Part shown: positions 33,180 to 44,775 of the stretch, one piece after another
How the letters are laid out: each line of letters starts with the position of its first letter
Position numbering within the stretch: the first letter of the stretch is position 1
Source of the DNA: Helichrysum umbraculigerum
Taxonomy: Eukaryota; Streptophyta; Magnoliopsida; Asterales; Asteraceae
Length of the DNA stretch: 64,000 bases
Reading direction: 5' to 3'
Assembly (NCBI GenBank): GCA_949592205.1
Contig: CATIUR010000003.1
Coordinates: 146,800,759-146,864,758 of the forward strand
Notes under the pieces: model-generated
Told to the model about the DNA's origin: nothing
Database searches by the model: none
The model's input: the letters and a program-made list of their open reading frames with translations, nothing else
Position numbers and translations under genes: made by a program

Positions 33180-34168
33180 TGACTTTCAGGGACGACATTA
33201 GGACCTTTAGCTACAACTTTGTCGTCTCGAAAAAATTTCACGAAAAAATCAAAAATTCCCTCTAAAATAATTCATTTCCTGCTGACTTTCAGCTACGACT
33301 TTTAGCAACGACATTTTATTAATGTCGTTGCAAAAGATAATAAAACAAACAAACAAAAAGAACAAAAAGTGGATCTGCTTTTCATTATATCTCCAGACAC
33401 CACCAAAACCCTTCTCCATCTTTTCTCAGCCACCACACCACACCACACATGGCCATGACCTTACTTCTCTTTATCTAGCCACACACCAAACCACCACACC
33501 TCCCCATCACCACACCCAACACCACTAGCCACCCCCTGCCACTGCTGCACAGATCCGCGATCGTTGCTGCTGTACAGATCTGGCCATGGTTCGCCGCCAC
33601 CGCACCGCCGAAATATCCCTCTCCACCGCAGGTACAATGTCCGTTTAAGACTTCTATTTCTAAATTCTGGCCCGATAATGAGAAATACTCACATTATTCT
33701 TTTGGTTTTTGTCATTTTATTTATTGCTTATAAACTCGGTATAACGTATCTAGCTTGAAGTTTTTGACTAACAAATTTTTGTTGACTTTATTGTTGTTGG
33801 CATCTCGAATCCTCACTTCTGTAGTAACTTCATCCTATATAAAATACCTACAAAATCTATATATATTTGCCATTGTAATTTATAAGTTTTTTTTTTTAAA
33901 TTACATTTTTAGGAATACTCTTTAAGAGTTTAAATTGTGCAGTCTAATTTTAATTTGGATCTATTATTTGTATTGTTAGAATTGTATGTATATGAAATAC
34001 TACGAAATGAAATAACTATATTAGTTAAAGTTTTGAATTGTATATATTGTATTGTATAGATTTGTATTGTTAGAATTAAAGTATATTGTATTGTATGGAT
34101 TTTTATTGTTAGTTTATTTAATTGAATGTATGTATGGAACATTTGATTTTGTTAATTAAATTTTAGGT
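33180..34168. other. 5' gene region of the CACTA element, no intact ORF
   Basis: The stretch 33370-33640 is C/A-rich and resembles a plant 5' leader; GCAG followed by GTACAATG near 33630 could be a splice donor. I cannot connect it to a coding exon on the near side of the nested retrotransposon. The following 500 bp are AT-rich. Confidence 0.4.
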
Positions 34169-34173
34169 GATTT

Positions 34174-36416
34174 TGTAACACCCCAGTTTTCAAGGTATTA
34201 CTTTAGTAAATAAAGATAAGTTTTAATAGCTCAGTTTTAACGTATTATTTTAGTGTACAATAATATATACATCTTTTTAATTATAGATCTTTAAATAACG
34301 AGTTGAAATAGAAAACGCAAACTAGTTGTTCAGTTTCAGACTGTGTAGTATAGAAATTAAAAGAATTTAGGTAATTGTACGTGCTTATCCTCCAGTACTT
34401 TCTTATTTCATCCAGAACCAAAAATTTAAGAACAGAAAAATCGCAGGAATCAAAAAGAGAATCAAGAACCAATCTTCAAACTTCAATTCAAGCTTCAATT
34501 CAGTGAAATCATTTCCTCTATCACTATCTAATCTTTGTAAGTGATTTAATTTCTCCTAGAACCCTAGAACTTGGGTTTTATGGGGTTTTAGTTAATTGAT
34601 ATGAATTAATCCGAAATTAGGATTTGAAATTGATTAGTTAGTGTTAGTCTAGCCTATAAATAATGATTAGAATTTTAATTTCATATTACAAGTGATAGGT
34701 TATGATTAGGGTTTATGAGATTTCTCATAAATCATATGTTTTAGCTTATAGCATGATTTTGATATGTTAGTAGAATCAAGTAGTGATTAGAAAGTAATTA
34801 AATTCATATTAAAGCTGTGATTTTTTGAGCATGATAAGTAAAGTAGTAGTTTAGTTAAAGTGAAATTAGTAAATCTCAAGTGGGGGAGAAAGAAATAGAT
34901 GATTAGTAATTGAAAGTGTGGTTTAGTTGTTGATTATGTGCCATGTGTATATGTAATAGGTGCTAAAGAGGAATTGTCATCATTTGATCATCTTGTTTCA
35001 AATTACTCAACCATACAAGGTGAGTTTATGAATTGAATAGATTATGATCATGTAACTTGTTGTGATTAGTTTATGATTATACCATGATTATGATGAAAGC
35101 TTGTGATTAGAATGGTTAATAGTTATTAGCCATATTTTGATTAGAATAGCTAACCAAGGTTAGCTTTGTTTGATTAGTGGTTAACTTATGTTAGCCAAAT
35201 ATTGATTAGCTATGTGCACATATGATTAGAATTGTGAAAGTGGAGTTCCAAGAAAACGGAAGTAGTTCCTTACTTTGCTTATTAATTGTTTCATTTAGTA
35301 ATGCATTGTAATGAGTAGTTTTCATATTCTCACTAAGCAAATTGCTTAATTAGTCTAGCTATGTTGTAGGTACAAGCGAAAGCGGAAAAGGGAAAGATAC
35401 TACAAAAAGCTAGAAGTGGAGTTGCTAGCTTGTTGTAAGTCACACAAGCTTCTCTTTAAATTATCGTTTTGAAACCTTGAAAGATCAACCAAACAATGTT
35501 TTGACATGTTTTGGTTATAAAAGTAATAGTTAGATAGACTATGTTGTAATAGTGTAAAATTTGTGAATGACTAGTAGATGTAGTTTTAGATTGTGTAAAG
35601 TTGAAAGTTGTAGTAGAAGTGATATTTTGGTTATGTACATATTGAAAGTTTTAAAGAAAGTCAAATGTGGTATTAGTCAATTTTGAAGGGCGTTTAGCCA
35701 TTGAATGGGTTAAATTAGCTCTTTTGGATCAGCGGGTCAAAATGGGTCAAAACGGGTCTTAAGGACACCTATGAACCAAATTGAGTTAGATAAAGATTTG
35801 AAGCATAGTGATAAGCCTCACAACTTTGTTTTGATGATAGAAATGTGTATTGAAAAGTTCAGTTCCCTAGTCTCTATGGTTTGAGATTTAGTGTACTAGC
35901 AAAAAGTGATTATTTTAGCCGAAATTAACCCATGAGTCCAAATCCCGGAATATTGAGAATTTTGAGAAAGTGCGAAAATAGAAAGTTTCATTTTGACCAT
36001 AGTAAAGTGCCTGCAAAGTTTCATGTTTTAATTCAGTGTCGTTTGTAAGATATGCGCGTTCAAAGTTCGATTTTTGGTATGAAATAGAGCAGGTTCAGGT
36101 TTTGTCTGCAGGTCATGGGAATACGATCGTATTCCCATGAATACGATCGGATTCCCAGGAATACGGCGTATTCCGAGACCGTATTCCCTTAAATTGGTTC
36201 TGTCCCGAAATTGTGCAGAAGGGGTGGAGGAATACGATCGTATTCCCCAGAATACGATCGTATTCGCAGTTTTTCAGGAAAGTCAAAATTTTTGTTTGAG
36301 ATTATTTGTTTGACAATGCTATAGTAGATAATAATTAGAGTATTGGGACCGTTATAAGTTAGTAACAGTTACATAAAGGTGTAAAAAAAAAATGTTCAGA
36401 TTTTCAGGGCGTTTCA
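34174..36416 (+). repeat. 5' LTR of the complete chromovirus
   Basis: It starts TGTAACACCCCAG and ends CAGGGCGTTTCA. It contains the donor-like TTTGTAAGTGAT (34537), AAGGTGAGT (35020), the CTCACTAAGC stem-loop (35329) and the GAATACGATCGTATTC palindrome array (36119-36272). Confidence 0.93.
36119..36272 (+). repeat. GAATACGATCGTATTC palindrome array in the 5' LTR
   Basis: Perfect 16 bp palindromes and one-base variants occur five times. The 3' LTR keeps a reduced array at 43344-43450 after a deletion of about 40 bp between GAATACG repeats. Confidence 0.88.
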
Positions 36417-36419
36417 AGT

Positions 36420-36431
36420 TGGTATCAGAGC
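36420..36431 (+). promoter_or_regulatory. primer binding site, initiator Met tRNA
   Basis: TGGTATCAGAGC lies three bases after the 5' LTR and is complementary to the initiator methionine tRNA 3' end. Confidence 0.9.
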
Positions 36432-36775
36432 GATGGTTTAAGAGATTTAAGCAATCCACAGTAGGATTGCCTAAACTTAAACCACTTATAAATGTGCAGT
36501 AGTTAATTACAGTTATGTTTTCGCAATGTTTTGCATATGATTAGTAGATTATGATTAGAGTAAGAATGATTGCTTGGGATTGGAATATATTTAAGAATTT
36601 TGAATAGAAACATGTATTTAGTTTAATATAACTACGTCTGGCCAACGAGGTTATATTTTGCTAAAGCATGTGGGAGATTCAAGGTTGTTAAATATGTGAA
36701 GATAAAGGCAATCATCATTAATAGTTGAAGTAGAGATTTTTATATTATTAATTGTGTCCTTATATTGTTTAGTAA
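36432..36775 (+). other. untranslated leader of the chromovirus
   Basis: The region from the primer site to the gag start is AT-rich and has no ORF. Its first bases (GATGGTTTAAGAG) do not resemble the leader of the minus-strand families. Confidence 0.6.
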
Positions 36776-39700
36776 ATGGAATCCACACCAAATAAAGAAG
36801 CTGAGGGTTCATATATACGTTCTCCCACTCAAGTGGAGAATGTTTCAGAAAGAAGTTTAGATCCTGAGGACCGGATGCTATTAAAAGATGTAATTGGGCA
36901 AGCCCTACAAGAATTCGCTCCTAAGGTATATACCCGAATGGAGCAAATTGTTAATGCACGATTAGTAGAATTTGAACAGAAGCATCCTGTCTTAGCTAAC
37001 CCTCAGATGAATAGTGAAATGTTAAGTGCTCAGCAACAAATAAACAAAGAAAAAGAACGTTTTGAATATAAAAACTTTGCCAATTGTAGTCCCCCAGAAT
37101 TCCATGGTGAAAGAGACCCGATTATTAGTCATAGGTGGATTAGTAAGATAGAAGAAACTTTTCTACTCTGTGACTGTCCAGAAAGGCTACGTGTGTTGTT
37201 TGCTGCTCATCAGTTGAAAAATAGTGCTCAGGATTGGTGGGGTACTCAAGTTAAAACCCATGATGCTGCGGAAGCTGCAAAGTTTTCTTGGAGTATGTTT
37301 AAAGAAAAGTTTATAGCAGAATTCGCTCCAATGGCAGAAGTAGAGAGATTGAAAGGAGAGTTCTTAGCCATCAATCAAGGGAAAATGTCGGTAACTGAGT
37401 ATACTAACATGTTTTATGATAAATCTCAGTTTTGTCCCGAATATACCTCGAATCCAGGGTTAATGAAAGATCATTATTACCGACATTTGAACATTGATGT
37501 TAAAGAAGCAGTTGACCCGACTATTTATGATTCTATTCCTAAGATGATGAATAAAGGGTTGACTCGAGAGAAGGAGTTGCAAGCGAAAGCTGAGGATCGC
37601 GCTAATAAGAGAAAAGCAGAACAGTCCCCTTCTCAATCACAGCAATCTAAGAAATTTAAAAATTTTGGAAAGCAGCAGTCATCGCAACCACAACAACAGA
37701 AGTCACAATCTCAACAATCAAACCGTCAATCTCAAGCCCCAGCTCGGGAATTTCCTAAGTGTAATAATTGCGGTAGAAAGCATCCAGGAGAATGTCAGTT
37801 AGGGAGTACAGCTTGTTACAAATGTCGTCAACAGGGGCATATCGCTGCTAATTGCCCTAATCCATATAGAATGTGCTTTTATTGCTATAAGGATGACCAC
37901 TTACAAGCTAACTGTCCTGCTAAACTAGAAGATATGAAAAGAAATGAACAGAAGAAAGAAGCTGAAAAGAAGAGAGAAGTGGGCGGACAGAAAGCTAAAG
38001 GTCATTCTTTTCAGATTACTGCAGATGAGGCAAAGGAGTCACATGACGTGGTGACAGGTACCTTCATAATTAACACTATACCTGCCCATGTTTTATTTGA
38101 CTCTGGAGCCACCAAGTCTTTTGTATCATTATCATTTTGTGAAAAGTTGAAAACTCCTATTGTTAAATTAGAACACCCTTTAGAAGTTGAAATTGCCGAT
38201 AGCAAATTAGTTATTGTTAGTGATATTTATAGAGGGTGTACTATTGAAATAGGAGGTGAAGTGTTTAAAATAGATTTGATTCCCATGCAAATGGGGGAAT
38301 TTCATGTAGTTATAGGAATGAATTGGATGGGAAAGAATAAGGGTATGATAAATTGTCATGAAAAGATAGTTCTCCTGAAAGCACCTAGCGGAAGGGAGAT
38401 TGTTGTTTATGGTGAACGTTCTAGTAGATCCATTCCTGTTTGTACTTTTGCTCGAGCTAAAAGATTCATGTCACACGGGTGTCAAGCCTTTTTGGCGCAC
38501 GTGGTTGATAATTCTAAAGTTGTACCAGAACTTTCCAGTATTCCAGTTGTGAAAGAATTTCCTGAAGTATTCCCTGACGAACTTCCAGGTATTCCACCCG
38601 ATAGACAAGTGGAATTTCGAATTGATCTTATTCCTGGAGCTATTCCAATTGCTAAAACTCCGTATAAGTTAGCTCCAACTGAAATGCAAGAAATGATGAA
38701 ACAGTTGCAAGAACTTTTAGATAAAGGTTTCATCCGTCCTAGTAGTTCGCCTTGGGGAGCTCCAGTGTTGTTTGTCAAGAAGAAAGATGGTTCCTTAAGA
38801 ATGTGTATAGATTACCGGGAACTAAATAAAGTGACCATTAAGAACAGATATCCCTTGCCTCGAATAGATGACTTATTTGATCAGCTACAGGGTGCCAGTT
38901 TCTTTTCAAAGATTGATCTTCGTTCTGGCTACCATCAGTTAAAGGTAAGGGAAGAAGATATTTCAAAGACTGCCTTTCGTACTCGTTATGGTCACTTCGA
39001 GTTTACAGTTATGCCATTCGGTTTAACTAATGATCCAGCTGCATTCATGGACTTGATGAACAGAGTTTGTCGGCCCATGCTTGATATCTTTGTTATAGTT
39101 TTCATTGATGATATTCTTATCTATTCTAAAAGTGACACTGAGCATGCAGCACATCTCAGGCAAGTTCTTGAAACACTTCGTTGTGAAAAGTTATTTGCCA
39201 AATTTTCTAAATGTGAATTCTGGTTACGAGAAGTCCAATTTCTTGGACACGTGATCAATATTCACGGCATTCAAGTTGATCCTTCCAAGATAGCAGCAGT
39301 AATGAAGTGGGACCCTCCTACGAGTCCTACTGAAATCAGGAGTTTTATGGGCCTAGCTGGCTATTATCGTCGTTTTATTCAAGATTTTTCAAAGATTGCT
39401 ACTCCTTTGACTCAGTTGACTAGAAAGAGTGTTCAGTGGAAGTGGGGAGAGGAGCAATTCAAAGCATTCCAGATGTTGAAAGAAAAACTTAGTCAAGCTC
39501 CTATTCTTGTTTTACCCGAGGGCAACGAGGATATGGTAGTTTATTGTGATGCTTCAAAACTCGGATTAGGCTGTGTTCTTATGCAGCGTGGGAAGGTTAT
39601 TGCTTATGCTTCACGTCAGTTAAAATCACATGAGCAAAACTATCCCACTCATGATCTTGAGTTAGCAGCAGTGGTCTTTGCTCTTAAAATTTGGCGCCAT

Positions 39701-41389
39701 TACCTCTATGGTGTTAAATTCACTATCTATACCGACCACAAAAGTCTTAAATATTTCTTTGATCATCGTGATTTGAACAATCGTCAAAGAAGATGGCTAG
39801 ATTTAGTCAAAGATTATGACTGCGACATACTTTACCATCCTGGTAAAGCTAATGTTGTAGCTGATGCTCTTAGCAGAAAAGTTAGTCATTCCGTTCTTTC
39901 AGTGAAATCTCTTCAAATGACTGTGTTTCCCCAGCTATTTGATTCTTTTAAAGCTGCTCATATTGAAGTTCTAGCCTCTAATGACCTGAAAAATCAACGT
40001 TTAGCGGGTCAACTTTCTGAATTAGTAGATGATTCCAGAGGTTTAAAGACTCGTTATGGTAGAATTTGGATACCAAGAACGAGTGAAGTAAAGAAAGTGT
40101 TATTAGATCAGGCGCATAAATCCAAGTATTCAATTCATCCTGGTGCTACCAAGATGTACCGTGATCTGAAACGTGACTATTGGTGGCCAGGTATGAAGCG
40201 TGACATAGTTAAACATGTTCAGAATTGTCTCACTTGTCTGCAAGTTAAAACAGAGCACCAGCAACCATACGGTAAACTCCAACCTTTGGATATACCAGTA
40301 TGGAAATGGGAACACATCACCATGGATTTTGTTACCAAGTTGCCAAAGACCCCTAGGCAACATGACACTATTTGGGTGATTGTGGACCGATTGACAAAAA
40401 GTGCTATTTTTCTTCCTATTCAAGAAGCTTCTTCTTCAGAAAAGTTAGCTGGTCTTTATGTTAAAGAAGTTGTTGCTAGGCATGGAGTTCCACTTTCTAT
40501 AGTTTCAGATCGTGATACTCGTTTTACTTCTCGATTCTGGAATAAATTTCAAGAAGATTTGGGGACTCGATTGCATATTAGTACAGCTTTTCATCCTCAG
40601 ACTGATGGTCAGAGTGAACGTACCATTCAGACTCTTGAGGATATGCTTAGAGCTTGCGCCATTGACTTTGGTGGTAGTTGGGATACTCACCTCCCATTGG
40701 TAGAGTTTTCTTATAATAATAGTTATCATTCTTCAATTAAAATGCCACCTTACGAAATGTTATATGGTAGAAAATGTCGAACTCCAATTTGTTGGGGTGA
40801 AGTTGGTCAAAGAGAACTTAGAAGTACAGATATAGTGGAGTTGACTACTGAGAAGATCGATCAGATTAGAGAAAGATTAAAGATGGCACAAGATCGACAA
40901 AAGTCATATGCAGACAAGCGGAGAAGGCCTATTGAATTTCAAGTAAGTGATAAGGTGATGCTTAAGGTTTCACCTTGGAAAGGGATTATACGTTTTAGAA
41001 AGCGGGGAAAGTTGAGTCCAAGGTATATTGGACCTTTTGAAATTATTGATAGAGTTGGGAAAGTTGCATATCGATTGCAATTACCAGAAGAACTTGGTAG
41101 TATACATGATACATTTCATGTGTCTCAGCTCAGAAAGAGTTTAGTTGATGAGGCTTCTTATATACCACTGACAGAAATAGAAATAAATGATAAGTTAAGT
41201 TATATAGAAGAGCCAGTTAAAATTCTTGATCAGAAAGTAAAGCAGCTCAGAAATAAATCAGTTTCGATAGTTAAAGTTCAGTGGCAACATAGGAAGGGTT
41301 CAGAATTTACTTGGGAACCGGAGGAGTGGATGATGATATACTACCCTGCGGTATACCAAGAATGGTTCATGAGGACACGAACAGAATAA
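36776..41389 (+). CDS. Gag-Pol polyprotein of a chromovirus, intact
   Basis: One open frame of 1537 residues. Gag spans about 95-265; three Cys/His knuckles follow at about 328-385 (CNNCGRKHPGEC, CYKCRQQGHIAANC, CFYCYKDDHLQANC). The aspartic protease has LFDSGATKSF near 440. Reverse transcriptase (about 620-830) has the catalytic FIDDILIY near 776, and RNase H starts at YCDASKLGLG near 922. Integrase has the zinc-binding HHCC region near 1115-1160, MDFVTKLP, SDRDTRFTS near 1244 and the later Glu. The C-terminus (about 1480-1530, EEPVKILDQKVKQL through FTWEPEE) is chromodomain-like and may steer integration to chromatin. Gag and Pol share one frame without a frameshift. One oddity is an Asp in FGLTNDPAAF where related elements have Ala, next to a helix that shapes the active site. 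It could be autonomous; activity is untested. Confidence 0.95.
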   Translation: MESTPNKEAEGSYIRSPTQVENVSERSLDPEDRMLLKDVIGQALQEFAPKVYTRMEQIVNARLVEFEQKHPVLANPQMNSEMLSAQQQINKEKERFEYKNFANCSPPEFHGERDPIISHRWISKIEETFLLCDCPERLRVLFAAHQLKNSAQDWWGTQVKTHDAAEAAKFSWSMFKEKFIAEFAPMAEVERLKGEFLAINQGKMSVTEYTNMFYDKSQFCPEYTSNPGLMKDHYYRHLNIDVKEAVDPTIYDSIPKMMNKGLTREKELQAKAEDRANKRKAEQSPSQSQQSKKFKNFGKQQSSQPQQQKSQSQQSNRQSQAPAREFPKCNNCGRKHPGECQLGSTACYKCRQQGHIAANCPNPYRMCFYCYKDDHLQANCPAKLEDMKRNEQKKEAEKKREVGGQKAKGHSFQITADEAKESHDVVTGTFIINTIPAHVLFDSGATKSFVSLSFCEKLKTPIVKLEHPLEVEIADSKLVIVSDIYRGCTIEIGGEVFKIDLIPMQMGEFHVVIGMNWMGKNKGMINCHEKIVLLKAPSGREIVVYGERSSRSIPVCTFARAKRFMSHGCQAFLAHVVDNSKVVPELSSIPVVKEFPEVFPDELPGIPPDRQVEFRIDLIPGAIPIAKTPYKLAPTEMQEMMKQLQELLDKGFIRPSSSPWGAPVLFVKKKDGSLRMCIDYRELNKVTIKNRYPLPRIDDLFDQLQGASFFSKIDLRSGYHQLKVREEDISKTAFRTRYGHFEFTVMPFGLTNDPAAFMDLMNRVCRPMLDIFVIVFIDDILIYSKSDTEHAAHLRQVLETLRCEKLFAKFSKCEFWLREVQFLGHVINIHGIQVDPSKIAAVMKWDPPTSPTEIRSFMGLAGYYRRFIQDFSKIATPLTQLTRKSVQWKWGEEQFKAFQMLKEKLSQAPILVLPEGNEDMVVYCDASKLGLGCVLMQRGKVIAYASRQLKSHEQNYPTHDLELAAVVFALKIWRHYLYGVKFTIYTDHKSLKYFFDHRDLNNRQRRWLDLVKDYDCDILYHPGKANVVADALSRKVSHSVLSVKSLQMTVFPQLFDSFKAAHIEVLASNDLKNQRLAGQLSELVDDSRGLKTRYGRIWIPRTSEVKKVLLDQAHKSKYSIHPGATKMYRDLKRDYWWPGMKRDIVKHVQNCLTCLQVKTEHQQPYGKLQPLDIPVWKWEHITMDFVTKLPKTPRQHDTIWVIVDRLTKSAIFLPIQEASSSEKLAGLYVKEVVARHGVPLSIVSDRDTRFTSRFWNKFQEDLGTRLHISTAFHPQTDGQSERTIQTLEDMLRACAIDFGGSWDTHLPLVEFSYNNSYHSSIKMPPYEMLYGRKCRTPICWGEVGQRELRSTDIVELTTEKIDQIRERLKMAQDRQKSYADKRRRPIEFQVSDKVMLKVSPWKGIIRFRKRGKLSPRYIGPFEIIDRVGKVAYRLQLPEELGSIHDTFHVSQLRKSLVDEASYIPLTEIEINDKLSYIEEPVKILDQKVKQLRNKSVSIVKVQWQHRKGSEFTWEPEEWMMIYYPAVYQEWFMRTRTE

Positions 41390-41400
41390 GTGGGGGAGAG
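41390..41400 (+). promoter_or_regulatory. polypurine tract of the chromovirus
   Basis: GTGGGGGAGAG lies between the gag-pol stop codon and the 3' LTR, the normal plus-strand primer position. Confidence 0.88.
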
Positions 41401-41401
41401 T

Positions 41402-43602
41402 TGTAACACCCCAGTTTTCAAGGTATTACTTTAGTAAATAAAGATAAGTTTTAATAGCTCAGTTTTAACGTATTATTTTAGTGTACAATAATATATACAT
41501 CTTTTTAATTATAGATCTTTAAATAACGAGTTGAAATAGAAAACGCAAACTAGTTGTTCAGTTTCAGACTGTGTAGTATAGAAATTAAAAGAATTTAGGT
41601 AATTGTACGTGCTTATCCTCCAGTACTTTCTTATTTCATCCAGAACCAAAAATTTAAGAACAGAAAAATCGCAGGAATCAAAAAGAGAATCAAGAACCAA
41701 TCTTCAAACTTCAATTCAAGCTTCAATTCAGTGAAATCATTTCCTCTATCACTATCTAATCTTTGTAAGTGATTTAATTTCTCCTAGAACCCTAAAACTT
41801 GGGTTTTATGGGGTTTTAGTTAATTGATATGAATTAATCCGAAATTAGGATTTGAAATTGATTAGTTAGTGTTAGTCTAGCCTATAAATAAGGATTAGAA
41901 TTTTAATTTCATATTACAAGTGATAGGTTATGATTAGGGTTTATGAGATTTCTCATGAATCATATGTTTTAGCTTATAACATGATTTTGATATGTTAGTA
42001 GAATCAAGTAGTGATTAGAAAGTAATTAAATTCATATTAAAGCTGTGATTTTGAGCATGATAAGTAAATTAGTAGTTAGTTAAAGTGAAATTAGTAAATC
42101 TCAAGTGGGAGAGAAAGAAATAGATGATTAGTAATTGAAAGTGTGGTTTAGTTGTTGATTATGTGCCATGTGTATATGTAATAGGTGCTAAAGAGGAATT
42201 GTCATCATTTGATCATCTTGTTTCAAATTACTCAACCATACAAGGTGAGTTTATGAATTGAATAGATTATGATCATGTAACTTGTTGTGATTAGTTTATG
42301 ATTATACCATGATTATGATGAAAGCTTGTGATTAGAATGGTTAATAGTTATTAGCCATATTTTGATTAGAATAGCTAACCAAGGTTAGCTTTGTTTGATT
42401 AGTGGTTAACTTATGTTAGCCAAATATTGATTAGCTATGTGCACATATGATTAGAATTGTGAAAGTGGAGTTCCAAGAAAACGGAAGTAGTTCCTTACTT
42501 TGCTTATTAATTGTTTCATTTAGTAATGCATTGTAATGAGTAGTTTTCATATTCTCACTAAGCAAATTGCTTAATTAGTCTAGCTATGTTGTATGTTCAA
42601 GCGAAAGCGGAAAAGGGAAAGATACTACAAAAAGCTAGAAGTGGAGTTGCTAGCTTGTTGTAAGTCACACAAGCTTCTCTTTAAATTATCGTTTTGAAAC
42701 CTTGAAAGATCGCCCAAACAATGTTTTGACATGTTTTGGTTATAAAAGTAATAGTTAGATAGACTATGTTGTAATAGTGTAAAATTTGTGAATGACTAGT
42801 AGATGTAGTTTTAGATTGTGTAAAGTTGAAAGTTGTAGTAGAAGTGATATTTTGGTTATGTACATATTGAAAGTTTTAAAGAAAGTCAAATGTGGTATTA
42901 GTCAATTTTGAAGGGCGTTTAGCCATTGAATGGGTTAAATTAGCTCTTTTGGATCAGCGGGTCAAAATGGGTCAAAACGGGTCTTAAGGACACCTATGAA
43001 CCAAATTGAGTTAGATAAATATTTAAAGCATAGTGATAAGCCTCACAACTTTGTTTTGATGATAGAAATGTGTATTGAAAAGTTCAGTTCCCTAGTCTCT
43101 ATGGTTTGAGATTTAGTGTACTAGCAAAAAGTGATTATTTTAGCCGAAATTAACCCATGACTCCAAATCCCGGAATATTGAGAATTTTGAGAAAGTGCGA
43201 AAATAGAAAGTTTCATTTTGACCATAGTAAAGTGCCTGCAAAGTTTCATGTTTTAATTCAATGTCATTTGTAAGATATGCGCTTCAAAGTTTGATTTTTG
43301 GTATGAAATAGAGCAGGTTCATGTTTTGTCTGCAGGTCATGGGAATACGGCCTATTCCGAGACCGTATTCCCTTAAATTGGTTCTGTCCCGAAATTGTGC
43401 AGAAGGGGTGGAGGAATACGATCGTATTCCCCAGAATACGATCGTATTCCCAGTTTTTCAGGAAAGTCAAAATTTTTGTTTGAGCTTATTTGTTTGACAA
43501 TGCTATAGTAGATAATAATTAGAGTATTGGGACCGTTATAAGTTAGTAACAGTTACATAAAGGTGTAAAAAAAAAAAATGTTCAGATTTTCAGGGCGTTT
43601 CA
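41402..43602 (+). repeat. 3' LTR of the complete chromovirus
   Basis: The 2201 bp LTR matches 34174-36416 except for scattered substitutions and loss of part of the palindrome array (near 43344). Confidence 0.93.
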
Positions 43603-43608
43603 GATTTA

Positions 43609-44481
43609 GTGATTAATTTTGGAAATTTCAAGTATTATACCGTAGGACCAAAATTATTCAATCCCGTAGGAAGCCCGTCCGAAATTAATTTCGGAAAGTC
43701 CGACGACATGGAACCAAATCGTATGCCGCCCGACGACATGATGAAGTAAGTTGCTTTCTAATTATTACTTTTAATAATATTTTTCTATTGCCGTCATCAA
43801 TTTTATTGATTGTTAATATATGTTCATACTTTATGTTTATAACGAAACAAGGAAACGGGTGAATATCCCAGTCTAGTTGACGATTTCTTCAAAATGCATA
43901 AGAAAGGTGCAAGGATATGTCAAAAATGCGGCCAAGACAGATCATGTAAGTATACAATTCTTAATTTTAAGTCAAATGAGTCATGAGACGTATTAAAAGG
44001 GTGATCATGGATAAAATGGGTCATGGGTTAAATGGGACATGATTAAAATGGTGAGGGGTCATCTGAATCAAATGTTACAAATGGAACATGAGTAGAATGA
44101 GTTAAATGGGTCATGGGTTTGTTGGGTCACATGGTTCATATGGGTCAAAAAAGTCGTGGGTTCTATATGTCATGGGTCGTATGGGTCACACGAGTGAAAT
44201 GGGTTAAGTTGGTCACTACTAATAGTTTTTGTTCTGTAACTTGTAGGGAAAAATGGTAGGCATTCAAGAAGAAAAAAAAAGGGGAGTTCCACTCCAACGA
44301 GTGTAAAGGCTATATTGAAGAAAGTCTTGGGGGAGAGTCATACCAAACCACTATTGAAGAAGACGAGAATGAGGATGAGGAAGAAGGCGAGAATGAGCAA
44401 GAAGAATGTGAGGATGAGGATGAGGAAAAAGAAGGCGATGATGAGGGTGAGAATTTGGGTGAGTATTTGGATGACGAGTAA
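43609..44481 (+). pseudogene. 3' exons of the CACTA gene (acidic-tailed plant transposase-like protein), 5' part lost or displaced
   Basis: Three exon-like segments are visible with good splice signals. The first ends at GATGAA before GTAAGT (43748); the second runs from about 43851 to 43945 (GEYPSLVDDFFKMHKKG, CQKCGQDRS) and ends before GTAAGTAT; the third begins after TTGTAG near 44247 and stops at 44481. The last exon ends in an acidic tail, 24 Glu and 7 Asp among its last 45 residues or so. The CQKCGQ pair could be half of a metal site. Style and position suggest the C-terminus of the second gene of plant CACTA elements. The upstream part would lie beyond the nested chromovirus, where I found no matching exon. 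Intronic sequence at 43972-44213 is a degenerate ATGGGTCAT repeat. Confidence 0.5.
43972..44213 (+). repeat. degenerate ATGGGTCA tandem repeat in an intron of the CACTA gene
   Basis: About twelve imperfect copies of ATGGGTCA, GGGTCATGG or ATGGGTCAC occur in 240 bp between exon-like segments two and three. Confidence 0.7.
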
Positions 44482-44775
44482 ATTCGCTTTTCAAGTGTTA
44501 GTTGTTTGTTCAGTTCTCGAAACAATGTTTGTTAAAACTCCTTGAAGTGTTTAAATTATTTACTTTTAAACTTGTTGAACGTTAGAACTTCTTGTATGTT
44601 TGTTTGAACAATTTATGATTTATCGGATGTTTAAATTGCTTGATTGGTGTGTTTTGGATGCGAAAACTGCAAAATATATGTTGTAAGAGTGCAGGAAATG
44701 AGCAGAAATGAAACAGGCGCGTACCTGGGAAAAATCAAAATACCGCAAAAACCTGTCCACATTACAGGGAGTTTC
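44482..44775. other. 3' untranslated part of the CACTA gene
   Basis: No coding frame is seen. The stretch joins the last exon to the right subterminal repeat region. Confidence 0.5.

Larger units (their letters stand above)
34174..43602 (+). mobile_element. complete Ty3/gypsy chromovirus
   Basis: GATTT duplications at 34169-34173 and 43603-43607 flank two LTRs (2243 and 2201 bp). The plus-strand order is 5' LTR, Met-type primer site, one unbroken gag-pol ORF, polypurine tract and 3' LTR. The LTRs differ at some 20 sites by eye plus a deletion of about 40 bp, so it is older than the gag-only element. The coding frame is nonetheless intact. The integrase is followed by a chromodomain-like tail, typical of chromoviruses (Tekay/Del-like). 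Confidence 0.93.

Noticed and set aside
33322..33758. Two short frames in the left half of the CACTA element
   Set aside because: They are Thr/His/Pro-rich reading of a C/A-rich leader without homology or splice continuity.
44315..44545. A 76-codon Arg/Met-rich plus-strand frame
   Set aside because: It is the shifted frame of the acidic exon of the CACTA gene; the acidic frame fits the splice sites.
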